A stretch of 31,766 nucleotides of DNA, from IMG/VR virus record IMGVR_UViG_3300047481_001504, positions 1 to 31,766 of that record; one strand, 5' to 3'. How positions within the stretch are numbered: the stretch's first letter is position 1; the number at the start of each line of letters is the position of its first letter. The translations under genes were made by a program, and so were the position numbers. The notes under the pieces were generated by a model that worked only from the letters and a program-made list of their open reading frames with translations, did no database searches and was not told the origin of the DNA. Shown here in pieces: positions 7,616 to 15,101 of this stretch. The stretch is from a virus.

Positions 7616-7643
7616 ATTCTATCACAGGTTTCAGGAGATGCAA
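7616..7643 (-). promoter_or_regulatory. Possible extended -10 promoter for uvsY
   Basis: On the minus strand TAGAAT (7621-7616) with TG at the extended -10 position lies 16 nt downstream of a weak TTGCAT. The predicted start of transcription falls at or within 1-2 nt of the uvsY ATG, which would make the mRNA leaderless. This is a moderate match only. Confidence 0.4.
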
Positions 7644-7654
7644 TACATACTTTC

Positions 7655-8203
7655 GTGAAAGTTCTTGGTATTGACTACTCTATGACATCACCCGCCGTCA
7701 CCCTCATCGACGGGGACAAAGCCACTTGTTGGTTTCTTACATCAGTCAAGCGAAACCAAGTAACTCAGACTTTTGGATTCTTAACTTGTGTTGGTGATGT
7801 CTATCCTAACTTTCTTTCGCCTGAGGAAAGATACGATTTGATTTCAAATTGGGCGATCTCTAAGTGTGGGGTCAATCCCGATTTTCTCGTCATAGAGGAC
7901 TACGCAATGGGTGCCAAGGGCAAGGTTTTTCATATCGGCGAAAACTGCGGTCTGTTGAAGCACAAGTTGTGGAAATACAACATTCGATTCGAAACGGTTG
8001 CTCCCGCCGCACTTAAGAAGTTTGCGGTAGGAAAGGGGAACGCAGACAAATGTATTATGCATGCTGCATTCAAGGATCAAACGGGAATTGATCTAATGAA
8101 GTCTATGGAGAAAGAGAGCAAGGACTGTGGAAGTCCTGTCTCAGACATAGTTGACTCCTACTTCCTTGCGCGATATGCTCTTAGGAAGCAACCACAACAT
8201 TAG
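7655..8203 (+). CDS. RuvC-like Holliday-junction resolvase / RNase H-fold nuclease
   Basis: This 182-aa protein begins VKVLGIDYSMTSPA, the first strand of a RuvC/RNase H fold, with the catalytic Asp in GIDYS. FLVIEDYAMG (about residues 77-86) supplies the acidic residue of the second motif. VSDIVDSYFLA (about 164-174) supplies the C-terminal acidic residues. The PAALKKFAVGKG segment is typical of phage RuvC-like proteins. It probably resolves branched DNA before packaging, in place of T4 endonuclease VII. GTG at 7655 is chosen because it gives the usual MK-x-LGID start. The only AGGAG (7633-7637) is 17 nt away, nearer to an in-frame ATA at 7643, so the start is not certain. Its 3' end overlaps the convergent minus-strand gene by 23 nt. 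Confidence 0.88.
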   Translation: MKVLGIDYSMTSPAVTLIDGDKATCWFLTSVKRNQVTQTFGFLTCVGDVYPNFLSPEERYDLISNWAISKCGVNPDFLVIEDYAMGAKGKVFHIGENCGLLKHKLWKYNIRFETVAPAALKKFAVGKGNADKCIMHAAFKDQTGIDLMKSMEKESKDCGSPVSDIVDSYFLARYALRKQPQH

Positions 8204-8618
8204 CAATGTCGGGGAAAGCACTTTGAACAATCGTCTTGGACAATCCGTAACCGCATTCGAAGGTACCCCCCATAAGTTCTTTGAGCAGTTTCGCCTCGTC
8301 GGGGTGGACAGACTCAAGAATCTGAATGAGCAGGATGTCCTTACGATCCTTTGGGAGGTTGTAAGACTCTTTGAAGATGTACAGTCGCTTGCTTTCTTGA
8401 AACAGGCTCGACACGGTCAATCCTTCGGGGGCTTGTTCGGGCGTGTATGGTGGAAGGTCGTTGCGGTACCACTTTGTATTGTCAAAGAAGGCGTAGTGAA
8501 GCAACTGCTTCAGCGCGTGACTTCCGTTTTCACGAAGGATACGGATGTTGTCCTCGCGGCTCTTTGCGGTTTGCGAGATTTTTTTCAGAACTTCAGGAAT
8601 GGTCAGAGTAGTTGGCAT
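8181..8618 (-). CDS. DUF6433-like conserved phage protein
   Basis: This 145-aa protein matches a family widespread in marine T4-like and related phages. Its hallmarks are an N-terminal helical segment, PPYTPEQAPEG (about residues 55-65), SLFQESKRLYIF, DILLIQILESVHPDEAKLL (about 93-111) and a C-terminal YGLSKTIVQSAFP. Function is unknown. The ATG at 8618 is preferred over the GTG at 8633 because AAGGTGAGG lies 9 nt upstream of it. It is a single minus-strand gene set between two plus-strand genes, with its own late-type box CTAAATA 18 nt upstream. Confidence 0.82.
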   Translation of the reverse strand: MPTTLTIPEVLKKISQTAKSREDNIRILRENGSHALKQLLHYAFFDNTKWYRNDLPPYTPEQAPEGLTVSSLFQESKRLYIFKESYNLPKDRKDILLIQILESVHPDEAKLLKELMGGTFECGYGLSKTIVQSAFPDIANVVVAS

Positions 8619-8636
8619 GATAATATACCTCACCTT

Positions 8637-8643
8637 TATTTAG
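8637..8643 (-). promoter_or_regulatory. Putative late promoter box CTAAATA
   Basis: CTAAATA lies on the minus strand 18 nt before the ATG of the DUF6433-like gene, with a Shine-Dalgarno in between. It is 10 bp from the back-to-back host-like promoter reading the other way. Confidence 0.55.
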
Positions 8644-8653
8644 TACTTAGGGC

Positions 8654-8682
8654 TTGACACCGCCACTATTATGGGCTATGAT
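8654..8682 (+). promoter_or_regulatory. Strong sigma-70-type promoter for the early plus-strand operon
   Basis: A perfect -35 TTGACA (8654-8659) is spaced 17 nt from TATGAT (8677-8682), one mismatch from the -10 consensus. It drives the run of small genes from 8723 onward. It is back to back with the late-type box at 8637. Confidence 0.85.
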
Positions 8683-8722
8683 TGTCTAAATCGCAACTTT
8701 AAACCAAAAAAGTTACAAAAAC

Positions 8723-8935
8723 ATGAAAAACAACGAAACAACACAGAAAAAAGCACCGCAGCAAAAAGTTTGGCTGAAGGACGAGCAAAACACCGCTATT
8801 GTTCGGCGGATAGAGATGCACCCTAATTGGGGTAAGCAGTATCTCGTTACAACCTACAGCCATGAGTGGGGCCCCGATACTTATTGGGTTAAAGAAAAAA
8901 ATGTCGAACTGATGGGGGTGCAGCACAATGGCTAA
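8723..8935 (+). CDS. Hypothetical 70-aa protein, first gene of the early operon
   Basis: This 70-aa hydrophilic protein has a Lys/Gln-rich N-terminus. The rest has alternating strands (VWLKDEQNTAIVRRI, KQYLVTTYS, DTYWVKEKNVEL) that look like a small beta barrel. I do not recognise a family. It begins about 35 nt after the predicted transcription start and has no Shine-Dalgarno. It overlaps the next gene by 8 nt. Position right after a strong early promoter suggests an early host-interaction role, which is inference only. Confidence 0.65.
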   Translation: MKNNETTQKKAPQQKVWLKDEQNTAIVRRIEMHPNWGKQYLVTTYSHEWGPDTYWVKEKNVELMGVQHNG

Positions 8936-9332
8936 GTCAATCAAGAAGCGCGTGGTCAAGACCGTCAAGAAAGTTACGCACGCACCCGCGCCCGTGCGCG
9001 AGGCAGAACCTGTGATCGATGTAAAGCCCATCGACAGTAACAAATACGACAAAATCAAGATCAAACCATCATATGTAATGGTGGGTAAAAAAAGCATGTA
9101 CAATGCCGATTCATGGCTTGGACTTGGTTGGACAGTCCTAAGACATTGTCTGTGGCATCTTGATGAAAAGCCCATCGACAGTAACAAATACGACAAAATC
9201 AAGATTGCACCGTCCTATATCATGGAATGTGAAGCAGGCGTGTACCATGCCAAGTCATGGCTTGGACTTGGTTGGGCAATCTTCACACACCGTCTGTGGC
9301 ATCTTTGGAACGATGGTTCCTTCAAGGACTGA
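8928..9332 (+). CDS. Hypothetical protein with a 48-residue tandem duplication
   Basis: This 134-aa protein has a basic, Lys/Val-rich N-terminus (residues 1-32), then two copies of a 48-residue unit. Each copy starts KPIDSNKYDKIKI and ends SWLGLGW...H-x-LWHL. The first 13 residues are identical, and the DNA is nearly identical over that part, so the duplication is fairly recent. The conserved Trp/His-rich end of each unit may be a small folded or metal-binding module. No family is recognised. The start overlaps the previous stop, and the next gene begins 4 nt after its stop. Confidence 0.75.
   Translation: MAKSIKKRVVKTVKKVTHAPAPVREAEPVIDVKPIDSNKYDKIKIKPSYVMVGKKSMYNADSWLGLGWTVLRHCLWHLDEKPIDSNKYDKIKIAPSYIMECEAGVYHAKSWLGLGWAIFTHRLWHLWNDGSFKD
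9024..9311 (+). repeat. Two tandem 144-bp repeats inside a coding region
   Basis: The 5' part of the unit (CCCATCGACAGTAACAAATA and onward, about 35 bp) recurs at 9027 and 9171, an exact 144-bp period that keeps frame. The second half is also clearly related (TCATGGCTTGGACTTGGTTG at both copies, near 9111 and 9255). Confidence 0.9.
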
Positions 9333-9335
9333 TAC

Positions 9336-9875
9336 ATGAACATCTTCGTAGTGCAATCCTCACCGCATGAAGCGGCGCGGGATCTTTGCGACAAGCATGT
9401 CGTGAAGATGATCGTTGAAAGCGCACAAATGCTTTCTACGGCTCACCGTGTGCTTGACGGCGAACCCACCATCCGTCTATCCAAAAACGGTCGCAAGATC
9501 AAGCATTGGATTCACCCCGAGTACGACGATGTACTTTGTCTTGCGACAATGGTCAACCACCCATGCACACGATGGGCAATGGAGACTTCGTCCAACTACG
9601 ATTGGCTTTGGCACCATGCACAAGGTCTAATGTCTGAGTACACCAAGCGGTATGGTAAAAAGCATTCGATGAATAAACTGATGGGCATTCTTGCAGAGTG
9701 CCCCAACAACATCAAGAATGGGCAGTTGACTCCGTTTGCCCAAGCAATGCCCGAACAGTATCGCTGTGAAAATGCCGTCACGGCGTATCGCAAGTACTAC
9801 ATCGGCGAAAAGAAGCGTTTTGCCAAATGGGCGAAGACCCCTGTTCCATTGTGGTTTGCTAGCGAAGTCGTATAA
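9336..9875 (+). CDS. Conserved phage protein of unknown function (MNIFV...LCDKHVVKM family)
   Basis: This 179-aa protein starts MNIFVVQSSPHEAARDLCD, then KHVVKMIVESAQMLSTAHR. I recognise this signature from proteins common in marine and other environmental phages. Residues about 75-115 (HPCTRWAMETSSNYDWLWHH) and the end (KKRFAKWAKTPVPLWF) are also typical. Several conserved His, Asp, Lys and Trp residues suggest an enzyme or DNA-binding protein. Some members carry pyrimidine-dimer-glycosylase-like labels, but I cannot confirm that from the sequence. AAGGA lies 7 nt before the ATG. It is an internal gene of the early plus-strand operon. Confidence 0.8.
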   Translation: MNIFVVQSSPHEAARDLCDKHVVKMIVESAQMLSTAHRVLDGEPTIRLSKNGRKIKHWIHPEYDDVLCLATMVNHPCTRWAMETSSNYDWLWHHAQGLMSEYTKRYGKKHSMNKLMGILAECPNNIKNGQLTPFAQAMPEQYRCENAVTAYRKYYIGEKKRFAKWAKTPVPLWFASEVV

Positions 9876-9878
9876 ATA
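9871..9878 (+). promoter_or_regulatory. Possible internal late promoter TATAAATA
   Basis: An exact match to the T4 late consensus TATAAATA overlaps the stop of the preceding gene and lies 11 nt before the ATG of the zinc-ribbon gene. A start about 6 nt downstream would remove the GGAG Shine-Dalgarno from the message, so it may be fortuitous. Confidence 0.4.
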
Positions 9879-9889
9879 GGAGACTCGCT

Positions 9890-10144
9890 ATGCCAAATTA
9901 TGATTATCATTGCCGTGCATGCGATCACATATTTGAAGAGTTCTTGATGATCAAGGATCGGGCGAAGCCATGCAAGAAGCCATGCCCGAAGTGTGGCAAG
10001 AAACAGGTTAAGCAGTACATCGCATCTGCCCCGCCTGTGATCGATCCTGTTCGATTGGGCATTCGTAAACCCGACAGTGGGTTCAAGGAAGTCATTTCCA
10101 AGATCAAGTCGGCACACCCTCGCCATGGAATGAGAGACTATTGA
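9890..10144 (+). CDS. FmdB-type zinc-ribbon protein
   Basis: This 84-aa protein begins MPNYDYHCRACDHIFEEF and continues to CPKCGKKQV, giving paired Cys-x2-Cys knuckles (CRAC near residue 8, CPKC near residue 34) of the FmdB/CxxC zinc-ribbon family. The tail after residue 45 is basic and probably flexible. Members are often labelled putative regulatory proteins, with little functional proof. It has a GGAG Shine-Dalgarno and ends 2 nt before the exonuclease gene start. A role in binding nucleic acid or RNA polymerase is plausible but unproven. Confidence 0.82.
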   Translation: MPNYDYHCRACDHIFEEFLMIKDRAKPCKKPCPKCGKKQVKQYIASAPPVIDPVRLGIRKPDSGFKEVISKIKSAHPRHGMRDY

Positions 10145-10146
10145 GC

Positions 10147-10827
10147 ATGAACACAAATGAAGCAAAACTCGTTTCCGTGGAAGCGGAAGGTCTTGGGCGG
10201 TACTATCAATCGCCAACCAACGGCAAGTGGTATCCATCGGTAACCACCGTGGTGAACCATGAGGATGCCGACAAGTGGAAGAAGTGGCGAGAGGATCCCG
10301 AGAATGCGAAGAAGTCGCAGATGGCGATCAATCGCGGGAACAAGTTGCACTCATTGGTGGAGGAGTACCTGACGAAACGCAAGGTTCCTACGGAGATCGG
10401 TGATCGTTGGCATTTCGATCCGATTCTCCCCTTGTTGGAAAACATCGGGGACATCTACGCAATCGAAAACGGTCTGTGGTCGGACAGTCTCATGCTTGCA
10501 GGACGAACGGACTGCATCGGTGAGTACTGCGGTGAACCCGCCATCATCGACTTCAAGACAGCGTCCAAGGAGAAGAAGCGTTCGTGGATCACGAACTACT
10601 TCCATCAAGCGGCTGCGTATTCGTACATGTGGGAGGAGCGGACAGGCAAGCGTATTGAACGCCTTGTCGTGCTGATTACCACCGACGAGGGTACGGCTCA
10701 GGAATTCGTTGAGCATCGCAACGATTTCAGGGAGGGGTTGGCAAATGTCATCCGCTCCTATTGGGCAAAGAACAACTTCAAGAAAGTGCAGGAGATCGCC
10801 AATGAACTGGCTCAAAAGATTGTTTAA
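10147..10827 (+). CDS. PD-(D/E)XK exonuclease, MGME1/RecB-like
   Basis: This 226-aa protein carries WYPSVTTVV near the N-terminus, then RGNKLHSLVEEYL (about residues 61-73). The catalytic region is GRTDCIGEYCGEPAIIDFKT (about 119-138), with the Asp and the Asp-x-Lys of the PD-(D/E)XK fold, followed by YFHQAAAYSYMWEERTG, the Q-x3-Y motif. This is the arrangement of MGME1-like exonucleases frequent in marine T4-like phages. It likely acts on ssDNA ends or flaps in replication and recombination. The ATG at 10147 is chosen over a TTG at 10141. Confidence 0.87.
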   Translation: MNTNEAKLVSVEAEGLGRYYQSPTNGKWYPSVTTVVNHEDADKWKKWREDPENAKKSQMAINRGNKLHSLVEEYLTKRKVPTEIGDRWHFDPILPLLENIGDIYAIENGLWSDSLMLAGRTDCIGEYCGEPAIIDFKTASKEKKRSWITNYFHQAAAYSYMWEERTGKRIERLVVLITTDEGTAQEFVEHRNDFREGLANVIRSYWAKNNFKKVQEIANELAQKIV

Positions 10828-11044
10828 GTATTTCGGGTGGTCTTTTACCCGTGCAGATCAAATGGTGGTTCCCCCCAAGCAGGAGAAGTTTCATTGCATT
10901 CGTTTCATGACAGATAGAGGAGAGCAGATTGGAATCCTTCTGACAGGAGAAGAGTTTGAAACGGGCATTCGCCGTTGGGTCGATAGTATTGAGGAAATGC
11001 CGATTGAAACAACGAATGCCACAGATGAAGAAAGTATTTCCTAA
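10802..11044 (+). CDS. Hypothetical 80-aa protein
   Basis: A longer frame from 10709 exists, but the ATG at 10802 has a perfect AGGAG 7 nt upstream, so the product is 80 aa. The N-terminus MNWLKRLFKYFGW is a short basic amphipathic helix that could touch a membrane or another protein. The middle (FHCIRFMTDRGEQIGILLTGEEF) looks like beta strands, and the C-terminus is acidic. It overlaps the exonuclease end by 26 nt, and its stop shares one base with the gene 33 start (TAATG). No family is recognised. Confidence 0.7.
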   Translation: MNWLKRLFKYFGWSFTRADQMVVPPKQEKFHCIRFMTDRGEQIGILLTGEEFETGIRRWVDSIEEMPIETTNATDEESIS

Positions 11045-11283
11045 TGGGATCTATCATTAAAATCGAAGAGACATTCAGTAAAGATATCGAAGAACTGTGC
11101 AAGAATCGCAAAGGGGGGAAGTACATTGATGCTATTCTTGAACTCTGTGATAAGCATGGAATTGACCCCGAGGCTGTAGCCAAGTTGGTAACGAAGCCGA
11201 TTCGGGAGAAGTTGAAGGCAGAGTTTGAGGATCGAAATATGTTGAGGGGAAAAAAGAAAAGATCGAAGTTGCCCCTTGACTGA
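11044..11283 (+). CDS. 33: gp33-like late-transcription co-activator
   Basis: This 79-aa helical protein has KDIEELCKNRKGGKYIDAIL, then ELCDKHGIDPEAVAKLV (residues about 30-50), and ends KRSKLPLD. The size, the YIDAI-x5-C-x4-GI/D-x-E-x-[AV]-[AV]-KL pattern and the KLPL ending fit the gp33 family of marine T4-like phages. gp33 binds the RNA polymerase beta flap and the sliding clamp and supports gp55-dependent late transcription. It sits immediately before gene 32. The -35 box of the gene 32 promoter overlaps its last codons. Confidence 0.75.
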   Translation: MGSIIKIEETFSKDIEELCKNRKGGKYIDAILELCDKHGIDPEAVAKLVTKPIREKLKAEFEDRNMLRGKKKRSKLPLD

Positions 11284-11303
11284 GACACATTTAACGCTAT
11301 ACT
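11276..11303 (+). promoter_or_regulatory. Sigma-70-type promoter for gene 32
   Basis: TTGACT (11276-11281) is spaced 16 nt from TATACT (11298-11303). The -35 box overlaps the gene 33 stop codon. Transcription would start near 11310, giving a leader of about 40 nt that is almost free of G before the AGGAG of gene 32. Confidence 0.8.
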
Positions 11304-11349
11304 TGTCAAATCGTATCACACAACAAACACAAACACACAGGAGATACAC

Positions 11350-12273
11350 ATGTCAGGATTCGCAAGCATGAAGAAGAACGCTCAGTCCGCAATCGACAAG
11401 TTGTCGAAGGAGATGAGCAAGGTCAGCGAGAAGAAGAATTATGATGATGATCGCTTTTGGACGCTTGAGCGCGACAAGGCGGGTAACGGCTACGCGGTGA
11501 TCCGCTTCCTGCCGCCTGTCGAAGGCGAGGACATTCCTTGGGTGCGGCTCTTCAGCCACGGCTTCCAAGGTAAGGGCGGTTGGCTCATCGATAACTGCCC
11601 AACAACGATTGGGAAGAAGTGCCCGATCTGCGAGGCGAATAACGAACTTTGGAACAGCGGACTTGAGTCGAACAAGAGCATCGCCCGTGATCGCAAGCGC
11701 AAGTTGTCGTACATCGCCAACATCCTTGTTGTCAATGATCCATCGAACCGTGAGAACGAGGGCAAGGTGTTCCTCTTCAAGTTCGGCAAGAAAATCTTCG
11801 ACAAGTTGCAGGATGCCATGAACCCCACTGATGATGAGCCGAAGATCAATCCGTTTGACTTTTGGCAGGGTGCCAACTTCAAGTTGAAGGCGGCTATGGT
11901 GGACGGTTATGTGTCCTACGAGAAGAGCGCATTCCAACCCGCATCGGAACTTTTCGATGGCAATGATAAGCAGTTGGAGGCTCTGTGGAAGACGCAGTAT
12001 CCGCTACAGGCGTTCGTTGGCGCAGATCAGTTCAAGTCCTACGAGGAACTGAAGAGTCGCATGGATCAGGTTCTCAAGGGCGGTACAAGCGAAGGTTCCG
12101 CTGTCCGTGCCGAGGAGGCAGAGCCTGAGGACTTCCGCAGCAAAATGAAGGCTGCGAATCCCGTCTCCGAGGAGAAGGCTCCTAAGAAGGCTCCTGCGAA
12201 GGCAGGAAAGACTGAGGACGAGGACGAGGATGCGTTTGCCTACTTCAAGAAGTTGGCAGATGACGATGAGTGA
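11350..12273 (+). CDS. 32: Single-stranded DNA-binding protein gp32
   Basis: This 307-aa protein (T4: 301 aa) has the three-part gp32 layout. A basic N-terminal segment (residues 1-30) serves cooperativity. The OB-fold core holds zinc ligands in SHGFQGKGG followed by CPTTIGKKCPIC (H about 74, Cys about 87, 95 and 98). A Lys/Ala linker leads to a very acidic C-terminal tail (EDEDEDAF, ADDDE) that contacts partner proteins. It coats ssDNA during replication and recombination and works with UvsY and the gp46/47 pathway in this window. An excellent AGGAG lies before the ATG, and the gene has its own promoter and terminator, as expected for a very abundant product. Confidence 0.96.
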   Translation: MSGFASMKKNAQSAIDKLSKEMSKVSEKKNYDDDRFWTLERDKAGNGYAVIRFLPPVEGEDIPWVRLFSHGFQGKGGWLIDNCPTTIGKKCPICEANNELWNSGLESNKSIARDRKRKLSYIANILVVNDPSNRENEGKVFLFKFGKKIFDKLQDAMNPTDDEPKINPFDFWQGANFKLKAAMVDGYVSYEKSAFQPASELFDGNDKQLEALWKTQYPLQAFVGADQFKSYEELKSRMDQVLKGGTSEGSAVRAEEAEPEDFRSKMKAANPVSEEKAPKKAPAKAGKTEDEDEDAFAYFKKLADDDE

Positions 12274-12301
12274 GTTCTAATTAACTCATGTGATAGAGGC
12301 G

Positions 12302-12334
12302 CACAACAGCCGCTCAGAAATGGGCGGCTTTTGT
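12302..12334 (+). terminator. Intrinsic terminator after gene 32
   Basis: AGCCGC (12308-12313) pairs with GCGGCT (12324-12329), followed by a short T-run. CACAA (12302-12306) and TTGTG (12331-12335) lengthen the stem. It ends at the stop codon of the convergent tape measure gene, so it insulates the two. Confidence 0.8.
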
Positions 12335-12335
12335 G

Positions 12336-15089
12336 TTATAGGGCAGGACAATCCTGAAACAGCAGGGCACGGAATGTCGGTTCCGTGTTTCTGTTGTTTG
12401 TTGGCATCAGCACATTACTCTCGCCACCGCCACCGCTTACAACATTGTTTGTGGTCGGGGTGTTGATGACTGCGGTACCGCCTTGATTCATCGCGTTCAT
12501 TTTTGCTGTTGATGTAGTTGTTGTCGCATTGTTGACGGTATTTGCGTTGTAAGAAGGTGCTGCCATCGGGGCAAACTGTACTTTGCCACTTGGGGTTACG
12601 ATTGGTGTTGGTGATGTATTTGAGAAATCAGTCGCCTTTGCAGGACTTGTCGTAGTAGCAGCCATAGTACTTGTACTTTGCTGCGCTTCTTTTACAACTT
12701 CGGCACTCTTCTCAACGGCAACCTGTAAGCCATTACCCCCCGCACCGCCACCAAGGGCTTCCTTGATGTATCCACCAACGATTGGAATCTCTCCCAACCC
12801 ATCAGCAATTGCGTTGATGATTCCTGCGAAGAAATCGATTAGTTCATCGTAAAGCCAAGTGCCAAAGTTGGCAACATCCGCCAAGATCTCACCGCTAGAG
12901 ATCCAATCCCACAGGGACATAAAAGCGTCATATGTCAACTCTGCCAACTTGACAAGCATCTCACCGATAAAATTACCAATCTTAAAAGGCAATACAACAA
13001 CAGCATTAAAGACAGTTTTAATTGCTGCCTCTACGAAAGCAACTATGCTCTTTACTGTTGTGGTGATACCAATCTGAATGACTTTGAATATCTTGCTGAA
13101 GATCGATCCCTCGCCTTGGAAAACTGCCATCACACGCGAGAAGGCATCAGCCAACTTGTCATATACCTTTCCGAAAAATTCAACGATGGGTTCAAACACA
13201 CCCGCGATTCCATCAAACACACCTCCCATGGTTGTGTTGAAGAAGTCAAAGATGCTTTGGAAGTCAAGCAGTCCGAATGTAAGACCGCTGATAATCTGAG
13301 CAATCGCACCCATGATCAGACCCTTGATATTTCCCAACTTTTGGAACCCCTTGTAGGCACCGAAGATGGCATCAATCACTAGTTGAACATAGAAGAATAC
13401 TTTACCTAGTACTTGGAAACCAAACTTGAATGCGGATCCCAATCGTCCAAGGAACGGAAAGACCTTTGCAATTCCTTCGCCAAAAAGACCTAACTTGCTT
13501 CCTACACCAGCAAGTACTTTTCCGATGCCGCCACCAATCGCCCCCAACTTTCCAAAGACATTACCAATTACCTTGCCGATGCCGAATGGAAGGTGTGTGA
13601 GCACACTGAGGATGTTCTTCACGATGTTGACAATGAACATCACCTTGTAGAAGATGTAACCGAGAACAGCACCAATAGTTATTGTGAGGATAACAAGGAT
13701 AGTCTTGAACCACCCGTCCTCTTTTTTAAACATACCCCCCATAGTGCCCTTTAGGCTTTCGATTCCATCAACAAATTTCTGTGCCCAAGGGGGAGTATCA
13801 TTCAGGGTTTCAGCCTCCCTCTCCGCCGTCGCGATGGAATCCTTTTCCATCCTGTCGATCATCCTAATCTCATGCCCCTCTAGCCTTTCCAAAGACTTAA
13901 TGACCTGACTCTGCCCGTCAATGATTTTTGCATCAGTTTCTCTGTTCTCTTTGGTATCCGCAAGTTTTGCGGCAGTAGCAACAGAGACCTTTTTCTCTTC
14001 AACAATCTTCTTGATTCTCTCTTGCCGAACTTTTTCTAATTCCTTCTGCTGCTGAATCTCAATACGCTTCATAATGACATCTTTCTGTGTCATTATGAAC
14101 TTTTCGCGGTTTACTGCGACTTCTTCTTTGGTGGCTTTGGGATTGTATGCCTTGAAGCGATCATCCTCGGCCTTAGCAATCTCATCAATTTGATTCTTGA
14201 TTGTTCCCAAACCAACGAGACCTCCTTGTGCTTCTAGGCTTTTTCCAAAGTCTTCGGCTGTTTGAGTTCTTTGGTATTCCTTGATAGATTCTTTCTTTTT
14301 CTTCTTCTCATCGAGTTCATCGGCAGCAGCAGTTGCAGCCTCTTCCGATGCTTTCTTTTCTTTTTCCGCAGTTTCTGCTGCTTTCTGTGCCGCTTCTTCC
14401 AACGCTTTTGCTGCGTCTTCTGCTGCTTTTGCAAGATTGGCTTCCTTCAAAGACTGTGCCATTTCACCAAACACAGATTCTGTTTTAGTCTTTAGTTCGC
14501 TTGATATCTTCTGTGTTTCGGTTTCAATCTTTGCATTTGTGGAGGTAATATACTTGGTTGCCTGTCCAAGAGACTTGGACAAATCTGCGCCGATAGACGC
14601 ATCAGCCTCTTTCACCACATCCCGCAAGTCGCGCAATGAGAAGAGCGCGGACATCCGAGCATCCTTCTCTTCCTTCATGGTTTTTATGTTTTCTTCTAGC
14701 GCAGTGGTAACCCCGTCGATTTCCTCGACAGCAGCAGAATAGCCTTCGTTGATTTTCAGAAGGTCGTTTTCATACTTTTCGCGGATAGCCTCCGCGCCTT
14801 TGACCCAATTACCTTGCGCGTCAATGTACTTCTTGTGAGCAGCGAGAAGAGCATCCGAGTCTTTCTTTTTCTGTTCATCCGCCTTGTGCAACTTGACAGA
14901 TACTTCTAAGAGTTTGTCTTCGATCTTCTTTCTCTTGGCTAAAGTCTCGTTTGACTTCTCAACCAACTTCTTCAGGTCTTCAATCTCAGCAAAAAACTTG
15001 TCCAATGCCTTGTTGGCATCGGGCGATGGGGATATCAACCCATCTTGGTTGTTTGGTGGTGTGGGATTGCCTTGTGTTGGTTCAGCCAT
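12336..15089 (-). CDS. Tail tape measure protein (gp29 functional equivalent)
   Basis: This 917-aa protein has a long charged helical N-terminal half (residues about 25-430), including an Ala/Glu/Lys-rich coiled-coil stretch near 210-265. A hydrophobic segment follows (WFKTILVILTITIGAVLGYI, about 460-480), then a Gly/Phe-rich region to about 790, and a Ser/Thr/Asn-rich C-terminus. Length, composition and position directly after the gp26-like gene and its frameshift extension mark it as the tape measure. T4 gp29 is 590 aa, so this tail should be longer; by the rule of about 0.15 nm per residue it would be near 135 nm. Only an AGGGA Shine-Dalgarno precedes the ATG, 12 nt after the extension's stop. 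Confidence 0.85.
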   Translation of the reverse strand: MAEPTQGNPTPPNNQDGLISPSPDANKALDKFFAEIEDLKKLVEKSNETLAKRKKIEDKLLEVSVKLHKADEQKKKDSDALLAAHKKYIDAQGNWVKGAEAIREKYENDLLKINEGYSAAVEEIDGVTTALEENIKTMKEEKDARMSALFSLRDLRDVVKEADASIGADLSKSLGQATKYITSTNAKIETETQKISSELKTKTESVFGEMAQSLKEANLAKAAEDAAKALEEAAQKAAETAEKEKKASEEAATAAADELDEKKKKKESIKEYQRTQTAEDFGKSLEAQGGLVGLGTIKNQIDEIAKAEDDRFKAYNPKATKEEVAVNREKFIMTQKDVIMKRIEIQQQKELEKVRQERIKKIVEEKKVSVATAAKLADTKENRETDAKIIDGQSQVIKSLERLEGHEIRMIDRMEKDSIATAEREAETLNDTPPWAQKFVDGIESLKGTMGGMFKKEDGWFKTILVILTITIGAVLGYIFYKVMFIVNIVKNILSVLTHLPFGIGKVIGNVFGKLGAIGGGIGKVLAGVGSKLGLFGEGIAKVFPFLGRLGSAFKFGFQVLGKVFFYVQLVIDAIFGAYKGFQKLGNIKGLIMGAIAQIISGLTFGLLDFQSIFDFFNTTMGGVFDGIAGVFEPIVEFFGKVYDKLADAFSRVMAVFQGEGSIFSKIFKVIQIGITTTVKSIVAFVEAAIKTVFNAVVVLPFKIGNFIGEMLVKLAELTYDAFMSLWDWISSGEILADVANFGTWLYDELIDFFAGIINAIADGLGEIPIVGGYIKEALGGGAGGNGLQVAVEKSAEVVKEAQQSTSTMAATTTSPAKATDFSNTSPTPIVTPSGKVQFAPMAAPSYNANTVNNATTTTSTAKMNAMNQGGTAVINTPTTNNVVSGGGGESNVLMPTNNRNTEPTFRALLFQDCPAL

Positions 15090-15101
15090 CTATCTGTCCC
15101 T

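Noticed and set aside
8151-8657. Plus-strand 168-aa frame opposite the DUF6433-like gene
   Set aside because: It is the antisense shadow of a protein with recognised family motifs and a good Shine-Dalgarno; the plus frame has no such support.
10709-10801. Longer N-terminus of the 80-aa protein
   Set aside because: The extra part lies wholly inside the exonuclease gene in another frame; the ATG at 10802 has a perfect Shine-Dalgarno.
14262-14742. Plus-strand frames rich in Ser, Phe and Ala opposite the tape measure coiled coil
   Set aside because: Low-complexity antisense of Glu/Lys/Ala codons, not genes.
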